The notes: a model not told the origin generated them from the letters alone. A stretch of DNA of 64,000 nt from Arcuatula senhousia (GCA_963971305.1 OZ020306.1:35175512-35239511), one strand, 5' to 3'. Positions 20,425-32,440 are shown, counted from the first letter of the stretch. Numbers and translations: made by a program.

Positions 20425-23400
20425 GTATGTTATTTTATTTTTTGTCTTTTATATGCACTTAAAACATCTAAACCTAAAACTTTTACCTCTTATACTCAAA
20501 TTCACAATAGTGGTACCTTTTTTTCAATTGAATTTAAATGACACCAACAGGTTTGTCAATTAGGTATTTTAAAAGAAGAAAGAGGTTTAATATAAATCAC
20601 TGTTAAATTGCTGTCTAAGACTACATGTACAAATAAATATCGGAAATCTTAATGAAATAAAAACTCTCCTTTTAAAATTAAATAAAATATCTATAAAATT
20701 GCAATTATTGCAAGTCTTGAAAAAGCTGGAGATTGCAGAAAAACCTGAGAACTGAGGATGGGTAAAAATGTATGGAGATTTTGTTTCCCCAGCAGAAGTT
20801 GCATAGACGATAAAGAGATGTGGAAAAAGTGTACGCGACACAACCAACATTAAAGAAACGGCAATTTAAAAAATCACAATGGAAAACAGCCAGCAGTCTT
20901 CAACATGACCAGAGGTCACTGCTCGCCGTCTTTCATTGGCCCAAGACTAAAAATACAATACATAAGATTCAAACAAATCCCTAGAATATCAAAGAAAGAC
21001 CCATTTCTGGACATAAAACCAAAAAAACCAGATAGTAGGCAAGGACAAACAAAAGCTTTGACAAGGATTCCTGGCTTAGGACAGGCACATATAAAATGTG
21101 GCATGTACAAAGCACAAAAAATAACACACTTTAAAAATCAAATCGATAAAAGTTCAATTCACCAAGAGAGAACCTGAGACAAGAGAACTATACCAGAACG
21201 ACGAAACGTAAAGGAACTCCCTTGAGAACACTCGCAGTTACTGACAGCTAGCTAAGAAGCATTTATCGATTGATGTAAAAAAATCAAACATATCGATTCT
21301 AAATCCAACATAACACTTCAAACAACAAATGATTTAGTATTATATCATCATACAAAACCGACATATTTGATCGCTGTAATGCTTCGAAACAATACAATAG
21401 TCAAAAAGTGTTTACTATTGGAGACTTGACAATATGATAGTACAAGTGGACACGCTGCACCTTTATTTATAGTTTAAATGTTTTTACCATTTAACGGAAT
21501 GGTACTTAAATTACAATTTATTCATATTTAGATTTACATTTGGTTTATACTGCAGGTTGTAAAGGAAGCTTTCCTCAAAGAGAAAACATTGGACACCAAG
21601 AGTACCTATGCAGATCTAGTCACAGAAACCGACCAGGCTGTTGAAAAGCAAATCATTGGTGCATTTAGAGAAAAATATCCCACTCACAGGTATTAATTTA
21701 ATTTAAACTGTAAATTATTATAGCCCTAATAAAAGAAATACATTTTGTTGTTTTATAAGCATATGTAGGTCACAAACAGAACTATAGGTCTAAGGCTTTG
21801 ATTTTGAAACCACACTAAGTACAAAATGTACAACACTAGTCAATTACCCCTTCAGTGCTTTGTGTCTTGCTTTGTCATTAATGAATTGGGTGTCTGTGTA
21901 TATTTAGGTTTGTCAGTAACATGCCCAGGGATGGTGATTCCCTTTGAGTACTTTGGTTTTCTCAACCATTAATTAAAACTGACTGTCTCGTCTGGCTGTA
22001 ATCAGCTCATGTGCGTCGAAAATGGTGTCAGACCATTAAAACGCATTCATTCATTTTTTACAGAGGGTTTAAAAAAAGATAATAACTTGTTTCCCAATCG
22101 ATTTATGATAAATGATTCATTTACCAGTATATTAATTACATAGAGAGCAATGTAACATGTTAAAGTTTAAGGTTTATTGCCATATTAGATTAATTATATT
22201 GTATTTTATTTTACAACTTATTTTTTCTCAAATTTGCAGATTTATAGGTGAGGAATCTGTTACAGTAGGTCACAAAATAGAATGGACAGATGACCCGACC
22301 TGGATTATTGACCCCATTGATGGCACCTCTAATTTTGTACACACCATCCCACATACATGTGTATGCATTGGTCTATCAATTAAAAAACAGGTAATACTGT
22401 TTTAAACATAATTGCTAAAACTAAACTTATGAAAGTAGAATGGCATATATGATTTGGTTCAGTCATGGGGGACACTGTCGGTCTGTTCATTTATCCTAAA
22501 CTTGCATTCACATAATTAATTGTATTGCTTCAAAGCTATGGTGTTCACATGCTCAGATTTTTTGTCAGATTTGTTTCCCTTTTTACCCTTCAAAACATTA
22601 TAATGAATGATGGATTGCTATTTTGATGTTCACACAAGAAGATTTACTTTGAACAATTTGTTGAAAATAGCATGTCATGTTTTCCAAATGACATAAAATT
22701 TGATCAAAATTTTTACAATGAATATGATGAAAGTTTCATTTTTCACTTTGAATTTTTTTCTGCCTTCATTTGATCTTTTCTTTTGTTACCCGGTAGTTTG
22801 ATCTTTTTTTATTAAATCTAGATAGAAGTAGGAGTAGTGTATGCACCTATCCTGGATAAGATGTACACAGCTGTCAGAGGTCAAGGGGCATTCTGTAATG
22901 GGGAAAAGATTACGACCTCAGGTCAATCAGGTCAGTTGGATTATCATCAAAGGAACTATGAAAAGAAAACAAATATAATAAATAGCAAACAAGTACCAAT
23001 GGGGCATGCAAATGTCAGAACTCTGAAAAGGCTAAGACAAAATCAGTTGACACAAAAGACAACAACACAAATATAAAGCAACTTTACTGCAATCAGCAGC
23101 ATGAATTTAAATTATAACAAAAGTTAACCATGTGCTGTGAAAGGATAAGTAGTTTCTACTTGCTCCAACACACCTTGGCATTTAAAAGATCATTTTAACA
23201 TGTTTAATGTATATCAAATCGGGTATAAGACAGAAATAGAAAACTCTTTGACAAACCCACTGCTGTACTCTCCAAGAGATGGAAATCATATAATGGTCTA
23301 TAAGCATATTTCTTTAATAAAATTGGTTGAGTAAAGACTGCAATCAAGGAGCAAAATAACCTTGTGTTAGGAATCTTTGTGTCTAATCTAAGGTTTGTAA

Positions 23401-26400
23401 AGAAAATCATGATATATACCACAGGCTCTGGATAAAGAATTCAGTTGTGATAAATTTGAAGGGACAAAATAATGCAAAACAAGGAGGAAAGTTGTTGATT
23501 GAAAAGTTATTACATGTTATAAAATTTGCAAAATTCTTCATCAAATGGCAATTTCAGGATGTATATAAGCCCATGGTGTATGGCATTAAGACCCATAATT
23601 GGCCCAAGAAAATGAAGTTGGTTCAAATGTTATGATATTTAAAAGAAATATAAGCTTACATGTGGCCACAAAGGAAACACATCAAATAAGGCAAATTTCG
23701 TTCATAGTGACCTAATTATGACATCATATTTAGTGGTCTTATTTAACAAAATAAAGAAAATCTGCAATTTTGAATGGTTTCAGTGCATATTTTCCTTTTG
23801 AAAACATTGGGCGCATGAAAACAAACAACTCCAAACTTTCAGAAATGATGAATTTCATCATTTTATACATTTTTGCCAAGTATGAAGTTGTTGTTTTGAT
23901 GCGCCCACCTTCTTTCAGACCAAAAGGTGTATGAAAATTAGCGACAATCAATGAAATTAGGACAATTTCTATAATGTACAGCTTATTGAGTTAACTGATT
24001 GGCATGACAGCTTAACTGATATGGCACAAGCTTATCATTTCTTTTTTAAGTCTAATAATTTATCAATGTTTCATCAACTCAAGGCATCTGTATGATCAGT
24101 TTTAATTTCTTGGTAAATCTTGGGCCAAAAATGGGTCTTATTGCCACTCATCCTTTCTTGAGCTAAGACAACATACTACACACAAACATGATAAAGCCTC
24201 TTATGTAAGGATCTGACAAAAGTTGTGGAGGAATAAATCAAATTCATTTACCAGTACAACTTGACTTTTTGCATAACATATAAGAACGACACATTTTTGA
24301 CAGAGAAATATAATTTTAAACTTCTATTTATATCCAATTATTGTCTCTTTTGCTAATAGACCATTTGCCAATTAATATCGGATTTTTATTCCGTGATCGA
24401 TTTAATTTTACTGTTTACAATACTGTTATGAAAAATCCCGTTGGTTTCCAAATGGATAGAAGTAGGACAAGCCTCGGATTTTATCCTGTACGTCTTGGAT
24501 AATTCACGTGAAAAATTTAAACAACTTACAGAGATTTAAATGTTTTTGACACCATGGTCTAATAATATCTACCACATCATTTCATACTATGATATCAAAA
24601 TCATACAAATATGCTTTGATTAGTGTATTCAAAATATCGGAATTGCATTGAGAGCAAGCGATGTTCTATTCCTTGTCCTGTGGCTGGTTACCGACGGTAG
24701 CAGTAATATCCGGTAAAATATGACTAAGTACCCAAAATAAAAAAAAATAAAAAGTGAACAACAATTGGCAAATTCACTATTAGACATGTTTAAATTTTAT
24801 CGTATTTTTGTAGATTTAAAGAAGTCAGTCATTTATATAGAAGGAGGTAGCTCTAGGGATCCTGAAATTATTAGGAAAAAATGCAATATTTATCGCACAA
24901 TTTTAACTGCCAGTCATGGGTAAGTCACCATAGAAATAAACCTTTGACTGTGTAACTTAGCTTTATAATGTCCCCCTCCATTCTGTGATATGGGAGGAGT
25001 TTAGAAATCAGCTTTCTGTCTGTCTGTCTGTTCTTCCATCATCCTTACCTGATTGGTTTCCAAAGCTTAACTTTGAATAAAATTTCCTGAAATGTACACA
25101 CATTAATGCTCATAGGGTAAAAAAGAAGCTTATCGATAAAAGTCAAAAGGTTGTTCACAAGTTTTGAAAAACTTATAAATTTTAGATTGAAACTGGTTTC
25201 CTTAATCATAACATTTGAATGTCTGGATAGAATTTCATGAAACTTACATAAATGTAAGGAAGAGGCCTATTGATCTGTGTGTTAATAGGTTTTATCTAAG
25301 GTCATCATCAGGAAACCTTGGCAACACTCTTGTTTTTTGCAAATTTTGTAAAACTCAAAAATGATTGATCCGTTTAAAGATAATTGATTCTGTGGACCAT
25401 CTTTTTCAAGCATAAACTAACCTTAAAGGAGAAAATGTGTATAAAATATAATGTTCAAATTCTTTTCCATGGAAAGACTTACCTTAAATGCTTGATTTTT
25501 ATGCAGTAAAAATATGTGAAACCTGCAATATTAATATCTATTTATTTCTTTTTAGGGTCAGATCTTTAGGTTCAGCAGCTTTGAATATCATAAATGTAGG
25601 CCTAGGTGCAGGAGATGGTTACATAGAATATGGTATACATATTTGGGATATTGCAGCTGCAGGGATAATTGTACAGGAAGCAGGTGGCGCTCTGATTGAT
25701 CCTAAAGGTTGGTTACTATGCTTTTTCATAGAGTTGTAAAATATTATGGTTTTAATTATTTTTTCGCGATATACCAATTTTAATGGTATTCAGTCACAAA
25801 AAAACAAGTAAGTTTTATTTGCTACATTAATTTATTTTAACAACATGTTTACACTATGAAACTAAAATCCAGTGAAATGTATTTTTGTAAAGAAATCATG
25901 GAAATAAATGAATCCTCAGTAAAAAAAATGAAGTTTTCGTTAAACAGGAAGTAGGTGAGCGACTGACCAGAAATTTAATCTCAAGGTATTGGACCCCCCC
26001 CTGATGCTGTATGTTGAAAATTTTGATAATGTGTTTTCAAATAAAAATGAAGTTTAAATTAATTCAATCATAAACTTTTGCTTTATTTATGTTTTGATTT
26101 TCATATGTTATATATTTTTTTAAACATTAATTTTATTTTTAAAATATTAATATTGAAGACCTATGAGGTACTTCTTCACATATTTATACTGCATAAAAAT
26201 CAAAATACGGGGTATGAAAAAGAAATTTTGTACTTTTAAATACTTTAATGCACAATTTATCAATATTTTTTCTCTCTTTTCAATTATTTTAAATCTATAT
26301 AAATACATTCTTTTTGCAGGAGGACCAGTAGATTTTCTCAGTAGATGTGTAATATGTGCAGCAACACAGTCCCTAGCAGACCAGCTGTCTCAAATAATTC

Positions 26401-26435
26401 CAGAACATATAGAATACGAAAGAGAAGGATACTAG
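20356..26435 (+). CDS. IMPA1: Inositol monophosphatase 1 (7 coding exons, complete)
   Basis: IMPA1 hydrolyses inositol monophosphates to free myo-inositol in the cytosol, using Mg2+ and recycling inositol for phosphoinositide signalling (family knowledge). Coding exons: 20356-20424, 21556-21689, 22240-22390, 22822-22930, 24814-24919, 25556-25707, 26320-26435. All are GT-AG with matching phases; together 837 nt, 278 residues, against 277 in human. Signature residues are all present: GEES with Glu72/Glu73, the metal-binding motif WIIDPIDGT with Asp92 and Asp95, and WDIAAAGII with Asp221, matching human Glu70, Asp90, Asp93 and Asp220. The start is the ATG at 20356, just after an AG acceptor; an in-frame ATG at 20329 would be intronic if that acceptor is used. 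A 5' UTR exon upstream is expected. Introns contain repeats, including an inverted family-T copy and a MITE. Confidence 0.95.
20815..21392 (-). repeat. Interspersed repeat family T, copy 1
   Basis: Its reverse complement matches 31815-32440 and 43050-43640. Shared segments include TCAGCTAGCTGTCAGTAAC-like, CTAAGCCAGGAATC, GGGCCAAT...GCGAGCAGTG and GTGTCGCGTACACTT. It lies in IMPA1 intron 1. It has no intact ORF, and the transposon class is not recognised. Confidence 0.7.
21556..21689 (+). CDS. IMPA1: IMPA1 coding exon 2
   Basis: The exon has 134 nt and encodes [11 protein letters not shown] through EKYPTH plus a split Arg. It contains [12 protein letters not shown], equivalent to human DLVTATDQKVEK. 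Confidence 0.93.
21690..22239. other. IMPA1 intron 2, no recognised feature
   Basis: AT-rich intron with no recognisable repeat or gene. Confidence 0.5.
22240..22390 (+). CDS. IMPA1: IMPA1 coding exon 3, metal-binding site
   Basis: The exon has 151 nt and carries FIGEESV and [16 protein letters not shown], the two main catalytic blocks. It ends in phase 0 before GTAATA. Confidence 0.96.
22822..22930 (+). CDS. IMPA1: IMPA1 coding exon 4
   Basis: The exon has 109 nt and encodes [17 protein letters not shown] through [14 protein letters not shown] (22931) is chosen because it keeps the human alignment length; GTCAAT nine bases earlier would remove three residues in frame. Confidence 0.9.
22931..24349. 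other. IMPA1 intron 4, left part
   Basis: This stretch holds degenerate sequence without a convincing ORF or repeat boundary. The short ORFs inside show no conserved motif. Confidence 0.45.
24352..24785. mobile_element. MITE-like element in IMPA1 intron 4
   Basis: Inverted ends CTAATAGACCATTTGCCAA (left, 24352) and, reverse-complemented, CTAATAGTGAATTTGCCAA (right, ending about 24783) flank ~390 bp without an ORF. It ends only about 30 bp before the exon 5 acceptor. Confidence 0.65.
24814..24919 (+). CDS. IMPA1: IMPA1 coding exon 5
   Basis: The exon has 106 nt and encodes [20 protein letters not shown] through TASHG. The donor is GTAAGT. It aligns with human ITKSLLVTELGSSRTPETVR. Confidence 0.9.
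24925..25555. other. IMPA1 intron 5
   Basis: AT-rich intron with a TGTC microsatellite near 25017-25031. No other feature is recognised. Confidence 0.45.
25556..25707 (+). CDS. IMPA1: IMPA1 coding exon 6
   Basis: The exon has 152 nt and encodes [10 protein letters not shown] through [10 protein letters not shown]. It contains the [18 protein letters not shown] signature with catalytic Asp221. Confidence 0.95.
25935..26012 (+). repeat. Short repeat, inverted partner of 26735-26815
   Basis: CGTTAAACAGGAAGTAGG, TGAGCGACTGACC and CCCTGATGCTGTAT recur inverted at 26735-26815, on the other side of IMPA1 exon 7. Related sequence occurs near 42030-42110. Confidence 0.6.
26320..26435 (+). CDS. IMPA1: IMPA1 coding exon 7 and stop
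   Basis: The exon has 116 nt and encodes [20 protein letters not shown] through YEREGY and TAG. The acceptor is TTTTTGCAG. Confidence 0.93.
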
Positions 26436-26734
26436 ATTGGTTTATGTGTATTTATAGTAAAACCTGTCTAAACCAAGCCAAAATATAAACTGTCAACATG
26501 GTAAATTTTGCAGTGCACTATTTTTTTGCTATATAAGCGGTCATTGGAAATCCGCAAAAAAATGTAAACACAAATATGCACTTTTGGTCAACTTTTATGG
26601 AGTGAAAAATATGGGTAATAAAATGGTGAATGTCCAGAAGCTGGCATGGGGGGGGGTCTGGAAGAAATTTTCATAACAGTTTTCTCAGCAACTACTTATC
26701 ACAGTCACTGGATATTTGGTATACTGCATCAGGG

Positions 26735-26815
26735 TGGGGTCCTGTAACTTTGGACTTGATTTCAGGTCTGTCGCTCACCTACTTCCTGTTTAACGAAATC
26801 CGTCCATAATTGACT
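26735..26815 (-). repeat. Short repeat, inverted partner of 25935-26012
   Basis: It contains CTGCATCAGGGTGGGG and TCGCTCACCTACTTCCTGTT, the reverse complement of the copy upstream of exon 7. The two copies could pair across the last exon in the IMPA1 transcript. Confidence 0.6.
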
Positions 26816-27007
26816 TTGACAGATTTTTTATATGTGAATCAAAGTATAATAATTGAAAACCATGAAAATTAGTACCCGCAAATTAAACATTTGGATTGAA
26901 TGCAGGAAAATTAGCAACGAGGAAAGTAGTAACCTTTTATAAACTCAACTAGTTTTTCTGTCCCCTCTTTTTTTCTTTCTATAAAAACTGTATACATTTT
27001 GAACCTA

Positions 27008-27013
27008 AATAAA
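27008..27013 (+). terminator. Candidate IMPA1 polyadenylation signal
   Basis: AATAAA lies about 570 nt after the stop codon. The true 3' end is unknown. Confidence 0.3.
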
Positions 27014-27049
27014 AAGAATACCTGTCTATTATGAACATATTTTCATAGA

Positions 27050-27141
27050 GATTTAGTTTAGACAGGTTTAACTGTATGAGTTTTAGTTTAGACAGGTTTA
27101 ACTGTATGAGTTTTAGTTTAGACAGGTTTAACTGTATGAGT
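27050..27141 (+). repeat. Three tandem copies of a 30 bp unit
   Basis: The unit TTTAGTTTAGACAGGTTTAA plus CTGTATGAG is repeated three times almost perfectly, downstream of IMPA1. TAGACAGGTTT-like text also occurs inverted at 26460-26470 (AAACCTGTCTA). Confidence 0.9.
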
Positions 27142-27476
27142 TTTCTTAGGTTAGGTCCAATGTTTTGGGAACTAATTATGTTAATCAGTCTTAAATTAAT
27201 GATTTGTTAAATTAATTTATTTTTAGAACTAAATTTATATTTTTAGACAACTATATAATAATGTTGATAGTTTTTGTATACTGAAAATGATAGGTACTAA
27301 AGACTAATAGATTCAAAGTCAAATTATAATTATATTTATTATCAATAGATATGTGCAATTAATTAAAATTTTGTGTTTTCTTCTTGTTTTAAATCATTTA
27401 GTTGTGCAATGTCTTTAATTCTACAAAATATATTGAAATTGTAATATATATGTTCATTGATCTCTTTTCACATACT

Positions 27477-27690
27477 ACTGTGGTTTCATTATTATTCGTG
27501 GGGTATCAATTTTCGTGGTTTTCGTGGGTAGCCTTCATCCACGAAATTTGATACCCAACGAAAAGGAAATTTAACCTTGATCTGTATGCTGAAGACATCA
27601 GAACCACAAAATTAAGAATCCACGAACTGATGCTTTTTCAACAAACCACAAAAATTGGTACCCACAAAAATAGATGAATCCACAGTATGT
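27477..27690. mobile_element. Palindromic MITE (ACTGTGG ends), copy 1
   Basis: This ~214 bp element is close to a full palindrome. It begins TACTGTGGTTTCATTATTAT and ends TGAATCCACAGTA. Internal repeats of TTCGTGGGTA/TACCCACAAA and ATTTGATACCCAACG occur. TA borders both ends, suggesting a TA target. Copies lie at 28134-29535 (interrupted) and 59947-60161. Confidence 0.8.
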
Positions 27691-28133
27691 AAATTACCTT
27701 CACGTCCTTAAAATTCTCAATTTTTTTCATTTTCACACTTTTAAAAACAAAAAAATGAGAAAAATTTGGTTTAAAACATTTTTTTCCAAGGATGACCAAC
27801 TTCTGTTATATTTATGTCCATGTACTTTATTTTATATGCCTTAAATTTTAGTTAGAGATGTTGTTGATGATACAATCTAGACAAGTGTTCTTTTTTTTTA
27901 TTATATTTTTTATCATGTTTATATGATTCTTATTGCATGCATTTAGGATATTAAAAGATTGGACTTATATAAAATGCAGTAAAAATGTTTTATAACAAAA
28001 ACACATTTTAGTGTAGTTTATTCTATCCAAGATCAGGAATCAAGCTTGATGCTTATGTAAATTCCTTTCCAGCTTACAGTTTGTGACTGGGCTTTTGTAG
28101 CAGCCCCCCAAATTGAATCTACTGTTGTTTAGC

Positions 28134-29535
28134 TACTGTGGTTTCATTATTATTCGTGGGGGGGTATCAATTTTTCGTTGTTTTCGTGGGTAGCCTTCAT
28201 CCACGAAATTTGATACCCAACGAAAAGGAAATTTAACATTGATCAGTATGCTGGAGACATCAAATCCACGAAATTAAGAATCCAAGAACTGATCCTTTTT
28301 AGCTCACCTGGACCAAAGGTCCATGTGAGCTATTGCCATCACTTGGCGTCCGTCGTCGTCGTCGTCCGTCGTCGTCGTTAACTTTTCTTTGAAAATCTTC
28401 TCCTCTGAAACGACTGAAGGGATTGCTTTGAAACTTTGCACACTTCATCTATGGGATGTCCTCTACCAAGATTGCACAAATGGTGGCCGCCGTCCAAACA
28501 ACATGGCCGCCGTTACTAAAAATAGACCAGGGGGGTCAGCCTACTGTTTTTGGCTTGTAAATCGAAAAGTATAAGAGATAGATGAAATCTGATGTCACGT
28601 TACAGTTTCAGCATCAAAAGCTCTACAAAAGTCTTCATTGAGTCCAAGTTGTCAGATGACCCCTTATAGGAGTTACGGCCCCTTAAAGGTAAAAAATAGC
28701 ATTTTTTCATGTATTTGGATTATAGAATGAAAACTATTACAAATAGAGAAAAGTTGTTGCTTGCTTAAATGTTCAGCTTGTTTAGCTCTACAAAAGTCTC
28801 CATAGGGTCGAAGTTGTCAGATGTCCCCTTATAGGGGTTACGGCCCCTAAAATAACGTTTTTTCATGTTTTTGGCCTATGGAATGAAAATTATAGCAGAT
28901 AGAGAGAAGCTGTTGGTTGCTTAAATGTTCAGCTTATTTAGCCCTACAAAAGTCTCCATAGGGTCGAAGTTGTCAGATGTCCCCTTATAGGGGTTATGGC
29001 CCCTAAAATAATGTTCTTTCATGTTTTTGGCCTATAGAATGAAAACTATAGCAGATAGAGAGAAGCTTTTGCTTGCTTAAATGTTCAGTTCATTTAGCTC
29101 TACAAAAGTTTTCATAGGGTCAAGGTTGTCAGATGACCCCTTATAGGGGTTACGGCCCCTAAAATAAAGTTCTTTCATGTTTTTGGCCTATAGAATGAAA
29201 ACTACAGCAGATAGAGAGAAGCTGTTGCTTGCTTAAATGTTCAGTTCATTTAGCTCTACAAAAGTTTTCATAGGGTCAAAGTTGTCAGATGACCCCTTAT
29301 AGAGGTCATTGCCCTTAAAATAGCGTTTTTTCATGATTTGGGCCTATGGCTACAGAATGAAAACTACAGTAGATAGTGATAAGCTGTTACTTGCTTAAAT
29401 GTTCAGCTCATTTAGCTCTAGAAAAGTCTTTATAGGGTCGACATCAAGACCAGGTGAGCGATTCAGGCTCCTGAGAGCCTCTTGTTTAACAAACCACGAA
29501 AATTGGTACCCACGAAAATAAATGAATCCACAGCT
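28134..29535. mobile_element. Palindromic MITE copy 2, split by an H1 element
   Basis: The left half (28134-28300) and right half (29485-29535) together match the copy at 27477-27690. The gap is exactly the H1 element 28301-29484. Confidence 0.82.
28301..29484 (-). repeat. Modular element H1, copy B, inserted in a MITE
   Basis: In minus orientation it starts CAAGAGGCTCTCAGGAGCC (29484) and ends CAGGTGAGCT (28301). It holds about six ~155 bp core units, the GACGACGA microsatellite (28350-28378 as CGTCGTCG) and the 3' hairpin GGACCTTTGGTCC. The intact MITE copy shows the insertion site to be a run of A (T on the plus strand), with no long target duplication. Confidence 0.82.
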
Positions 29536-30140
29536 ATAACAAGCAAGGTGAAGTTTGCTTTTTGTACCAGAAGAAATCAGTTTCTAGTGTTAAAAGAAAT
29601 ACAGACTCAAGATATTGTATCTGATCTATAACTTTCATAAGCTTTGAAAGGTCAACTTTGTTTATGGTAGCAAAAAGAGTAAGAAGTGCTTGGCACAAAT
29701 CTAAATCCATAGTACAATAAAGGTAACAGAAGGAACAGAGCTTTTATTGCTTTACTTTAATCTGAAGACCAATACCCCCACTCAAATGTCTTTGATAGCC
29801 CAATTTATAAAGAATTTTTATTAAATATAAATATGTATTCAAGATTGTTATATAACATCAGTTCATGCAAAAACAACTACAAAAACAAGGAAGCATTCAA
29901 ATCTTTTAAATAAAAAACAAACAAAAAACAAAGACAAGAACAAAACCAGAAAATGTTTAAATTCTGAAAGACAAAAGTAAACTCATTGGATCTGGAAGTG
30001 TGAGCAGTTTCTTCTACCTATAAAAGGCTTGTCATGTTGCTAAATGATTGATTTGGATAGGTCTAGTTGAGTAAAATATGACAATAAAATGCTTTTTGCG
30101 GATCAAACATATGCATCAAAAAACAAAATTAGAACAAAGT
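29536..30140. other. Intergenic, no gene
   Basis: AT-rich intergenic DNA; no convincing ORF or repeat boundary seen. Confidence 0.4.
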
Positions 30141-30520
30141 ACCATGCTTATGATTTAAAACTAGGCCTGACACACATTTTGTCTATTAGAGACTCATCAG
30201 AGATGCTAAAGCCAAAAGTTGAAATACCAAAATCAAATAGAATGAGATGAGTGAAAAAAACCAAACCCTTTTAAACTCGTGCCAAATCCAAATTATGCCT
30301 GGAGAAAATAATAAAGGAATGAAATAATTTGAAATATCCAAGTTTTCTTTGCTTCTCAAACATCGAAGTAATGACGCTGAAGCAGATTAACATTGGTAAG
30401 ACAGGAGACTCCATCAGCACAGCCAACCACCCTCTTGGAATAAAGTTCAAGGCTAACAACCTAAGACTGCCTATGCCTCCTAGAGCTTGAAATGTTAAAG
30501 CTTTACACTAGCTGCGCCAG
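30140..30520. repeat. Interspersed repeat with GACTCATCAGAG motif
   Basis: TTTGTCTATTAGAGACTCAT and the following CAGAGATGCTAAAGCC...TTGAAAT resemble 51425-51520 (TTTCGTCTATTCAAGACTCA). A degenerate inverted match, GCTGCGCCAGGC, occurs near 30512. The class is unknown. Confidence 0.5.
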
Positions 30521-30539
30521 GCATATCTTTTAGAAAAAA

Positions 30540-31577
30540 AGAAGGAATGTGTCCATGGGACACGGGTGCCCCCACTGCCCCAAAACAGAAACTAGAAGTC
30601 AGATAGGTCTGAAAGTCGCTGAGGATATAGAGTTAGTCATACTGAACCATCCTACTAAGTTTCAAATCATTCTCATGTATGGCTTAACGAAAATATTCAG
30701 TCATGTTCACATATTTTCACATCGGCATACTCCAAAAGTAAGTCCCAAACAGGAAGTAGATGCCAGACAGGTCTGAAAATCGATTAGCACGTACAGTTTG
30801 TATCTCTGAACCCTCCTACCAAGTTTTAAACCATTCTGGTGTACAGTTCCTGAGAAAAGCTTGACGGAAATGTTCATATCATGTTCACATATTTTCACAT
30901 CGGCCTAAGTCCCAAACAGGAAGAAGATGGCCGACAGGTCTCAAAATTGCTAAGGTTGTACAGTTTGTCATACTGAACCATTCTACCAAGTTTCAAATCA
31001 TTCTGGTATAAAGTTCCTGAGAAAAGCTTGACGGAAATTTTCAAATCATTTTCACATCGGCCGAAGTCCCAAACAGGAAGTAGATGTCCGACAGGTCTGA
31101 AAATAGCTTAGGATGTACAGTTTGTCATACTCAACCATCCTACTAAGTTTCAAATCATTCTCATGTACGGATCCTGAGAATAGCTTAACGAAAATAAGCA
31201 GTCATGTTCACATATTTTCACATCGGCATACTCCAAAAAGAAGTCCCAAACAGGAAGTAGATGTCCGACATGTCTGAAAATGGCTTAGGATGTACAGTTT
31301 GTCATACTGAACCATCCTACTAAGTTTCAAATCATTCTCATGTACGGATCCTGAGAATAGCTTAACGAAAATATGCAGTCATGTTCACATATTTTCACAT
31401 CGGCATACTCAAAAGGAGGTCCCAACAGGAAGTAGATGCAAGACAGGTCCGAAAATCGCTAAGGACGTACAGTTTGTCATACTGAACCATTCTACCAAGT
31501 TTCAAATCATTCTGGTATAAAGTTCCAGAGAAAAGCTTGACGGAAATTTCATATATGATATGAAATTTCCGTCAAGC
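30540..31577 (+). repeat. Tandem array of ~170 bp units ending in a perfect hairpin
   Basis: About five units each contain GTCCCAAACAGGAAGTAGAT, CAGGTCTGAAAAT, CAGTTTGTCATACTGAACC and TTTCAAATCATTCT. The array ends in an inverted repeat at 31533-31577 (AGCTTGACGGAAATTTCATA / TATGAAATTTCCGTCAAGCT) with about 20 bp arms. There is no coding potential. Confidence 0.8.
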
Positions 31578-31814
31578 TCTTCGAGTCACTTGAGTACACA
31601 AACTTTTTTCAAATTTCATGGTAATGTTTTTTATAAAGCTCACAAATTTAAAAGCAATCCAATAGAAATGAAAAATTGGCTTCAAAATTTATTACGGAAA
31701 GGATATGAAATGAATATCTTGGTTAAATCTTTGAATTTAGTGTTTTTTGGCAGAAATATTGAAAACTTGATACTCGCTTTAAAACTTCCATAAACGTTTT
31801 TACTATTGTCATTT

Positions 31815-32440
31815 TTAAGCATTATAGCGATCAAGCGTGTCGGTTTTGTGTGATGACACTTCACTAAATCATTATTGTTTGAAGTGTTGTGTCGGATTTA
31901 AAATCAATACGTTTGATTTTTTTACATCAGTCGATTGATGATTCTCAGCTAGCTGTCAGTAACAGCGAGTGTTCTATAGAGAGTTCCTTTACCGTCCTTT
32001 TGTTTGTTCTTGTTTTTTTGTCTTAGGTTCTCTCTAGTAGAATTGGACTTTGATCGATTTGATTTTTATTGTGTGTTTAGTTTTTGTGCTATGTCTGGGA
32101 ATACTGATAGGGGGAAGGTTGGGCCCAAAAAACTGGTTTAACCCCACCACATATTACATGTGCCTGTCCTAAGCCAGGAATCTTTGACAAAGCTTTCGTT
32201 TGTACTTGTCTTTTTGATGTTTTCTGTTCCTTGTTTAAGAAGGGGGTCTATCTGTGACTATTTCAGGGCTGAATTTGAATTATATGCATCTTATTTAGAC
32301 CATGGGCCAATTGCAGAACCGCGAGCAGTGCCAAATGGCCTCGTTGAAGGCTGCTGGCGGTTGTCCATTGTGGTTTTTCTAAATTGACGTTTAATTGTGG
32401 GCTGTGTCGCGTACACTTATTCCACATCTCTTTATTTTCT
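31815..32440 (+). repeat. Interspersed repeat family T, copy 2
   Basis: It matches the copies at 20815-21392 (inverted) and 43050-43640 (same strand). It contains AACTGGTTTAACCCCACCAC, GTGCCTGTCCTAAGCCAGGA and GGCTGTGTCGCGTACACTT. Confidence 0.7.

Noticed and set aside
20905..21177. 90-codon plus-strand ORF in IMPA1 intron 1
   Set aside because: It lies on the antisense of the family-T repeat, present in two more copies without a conserved frame.
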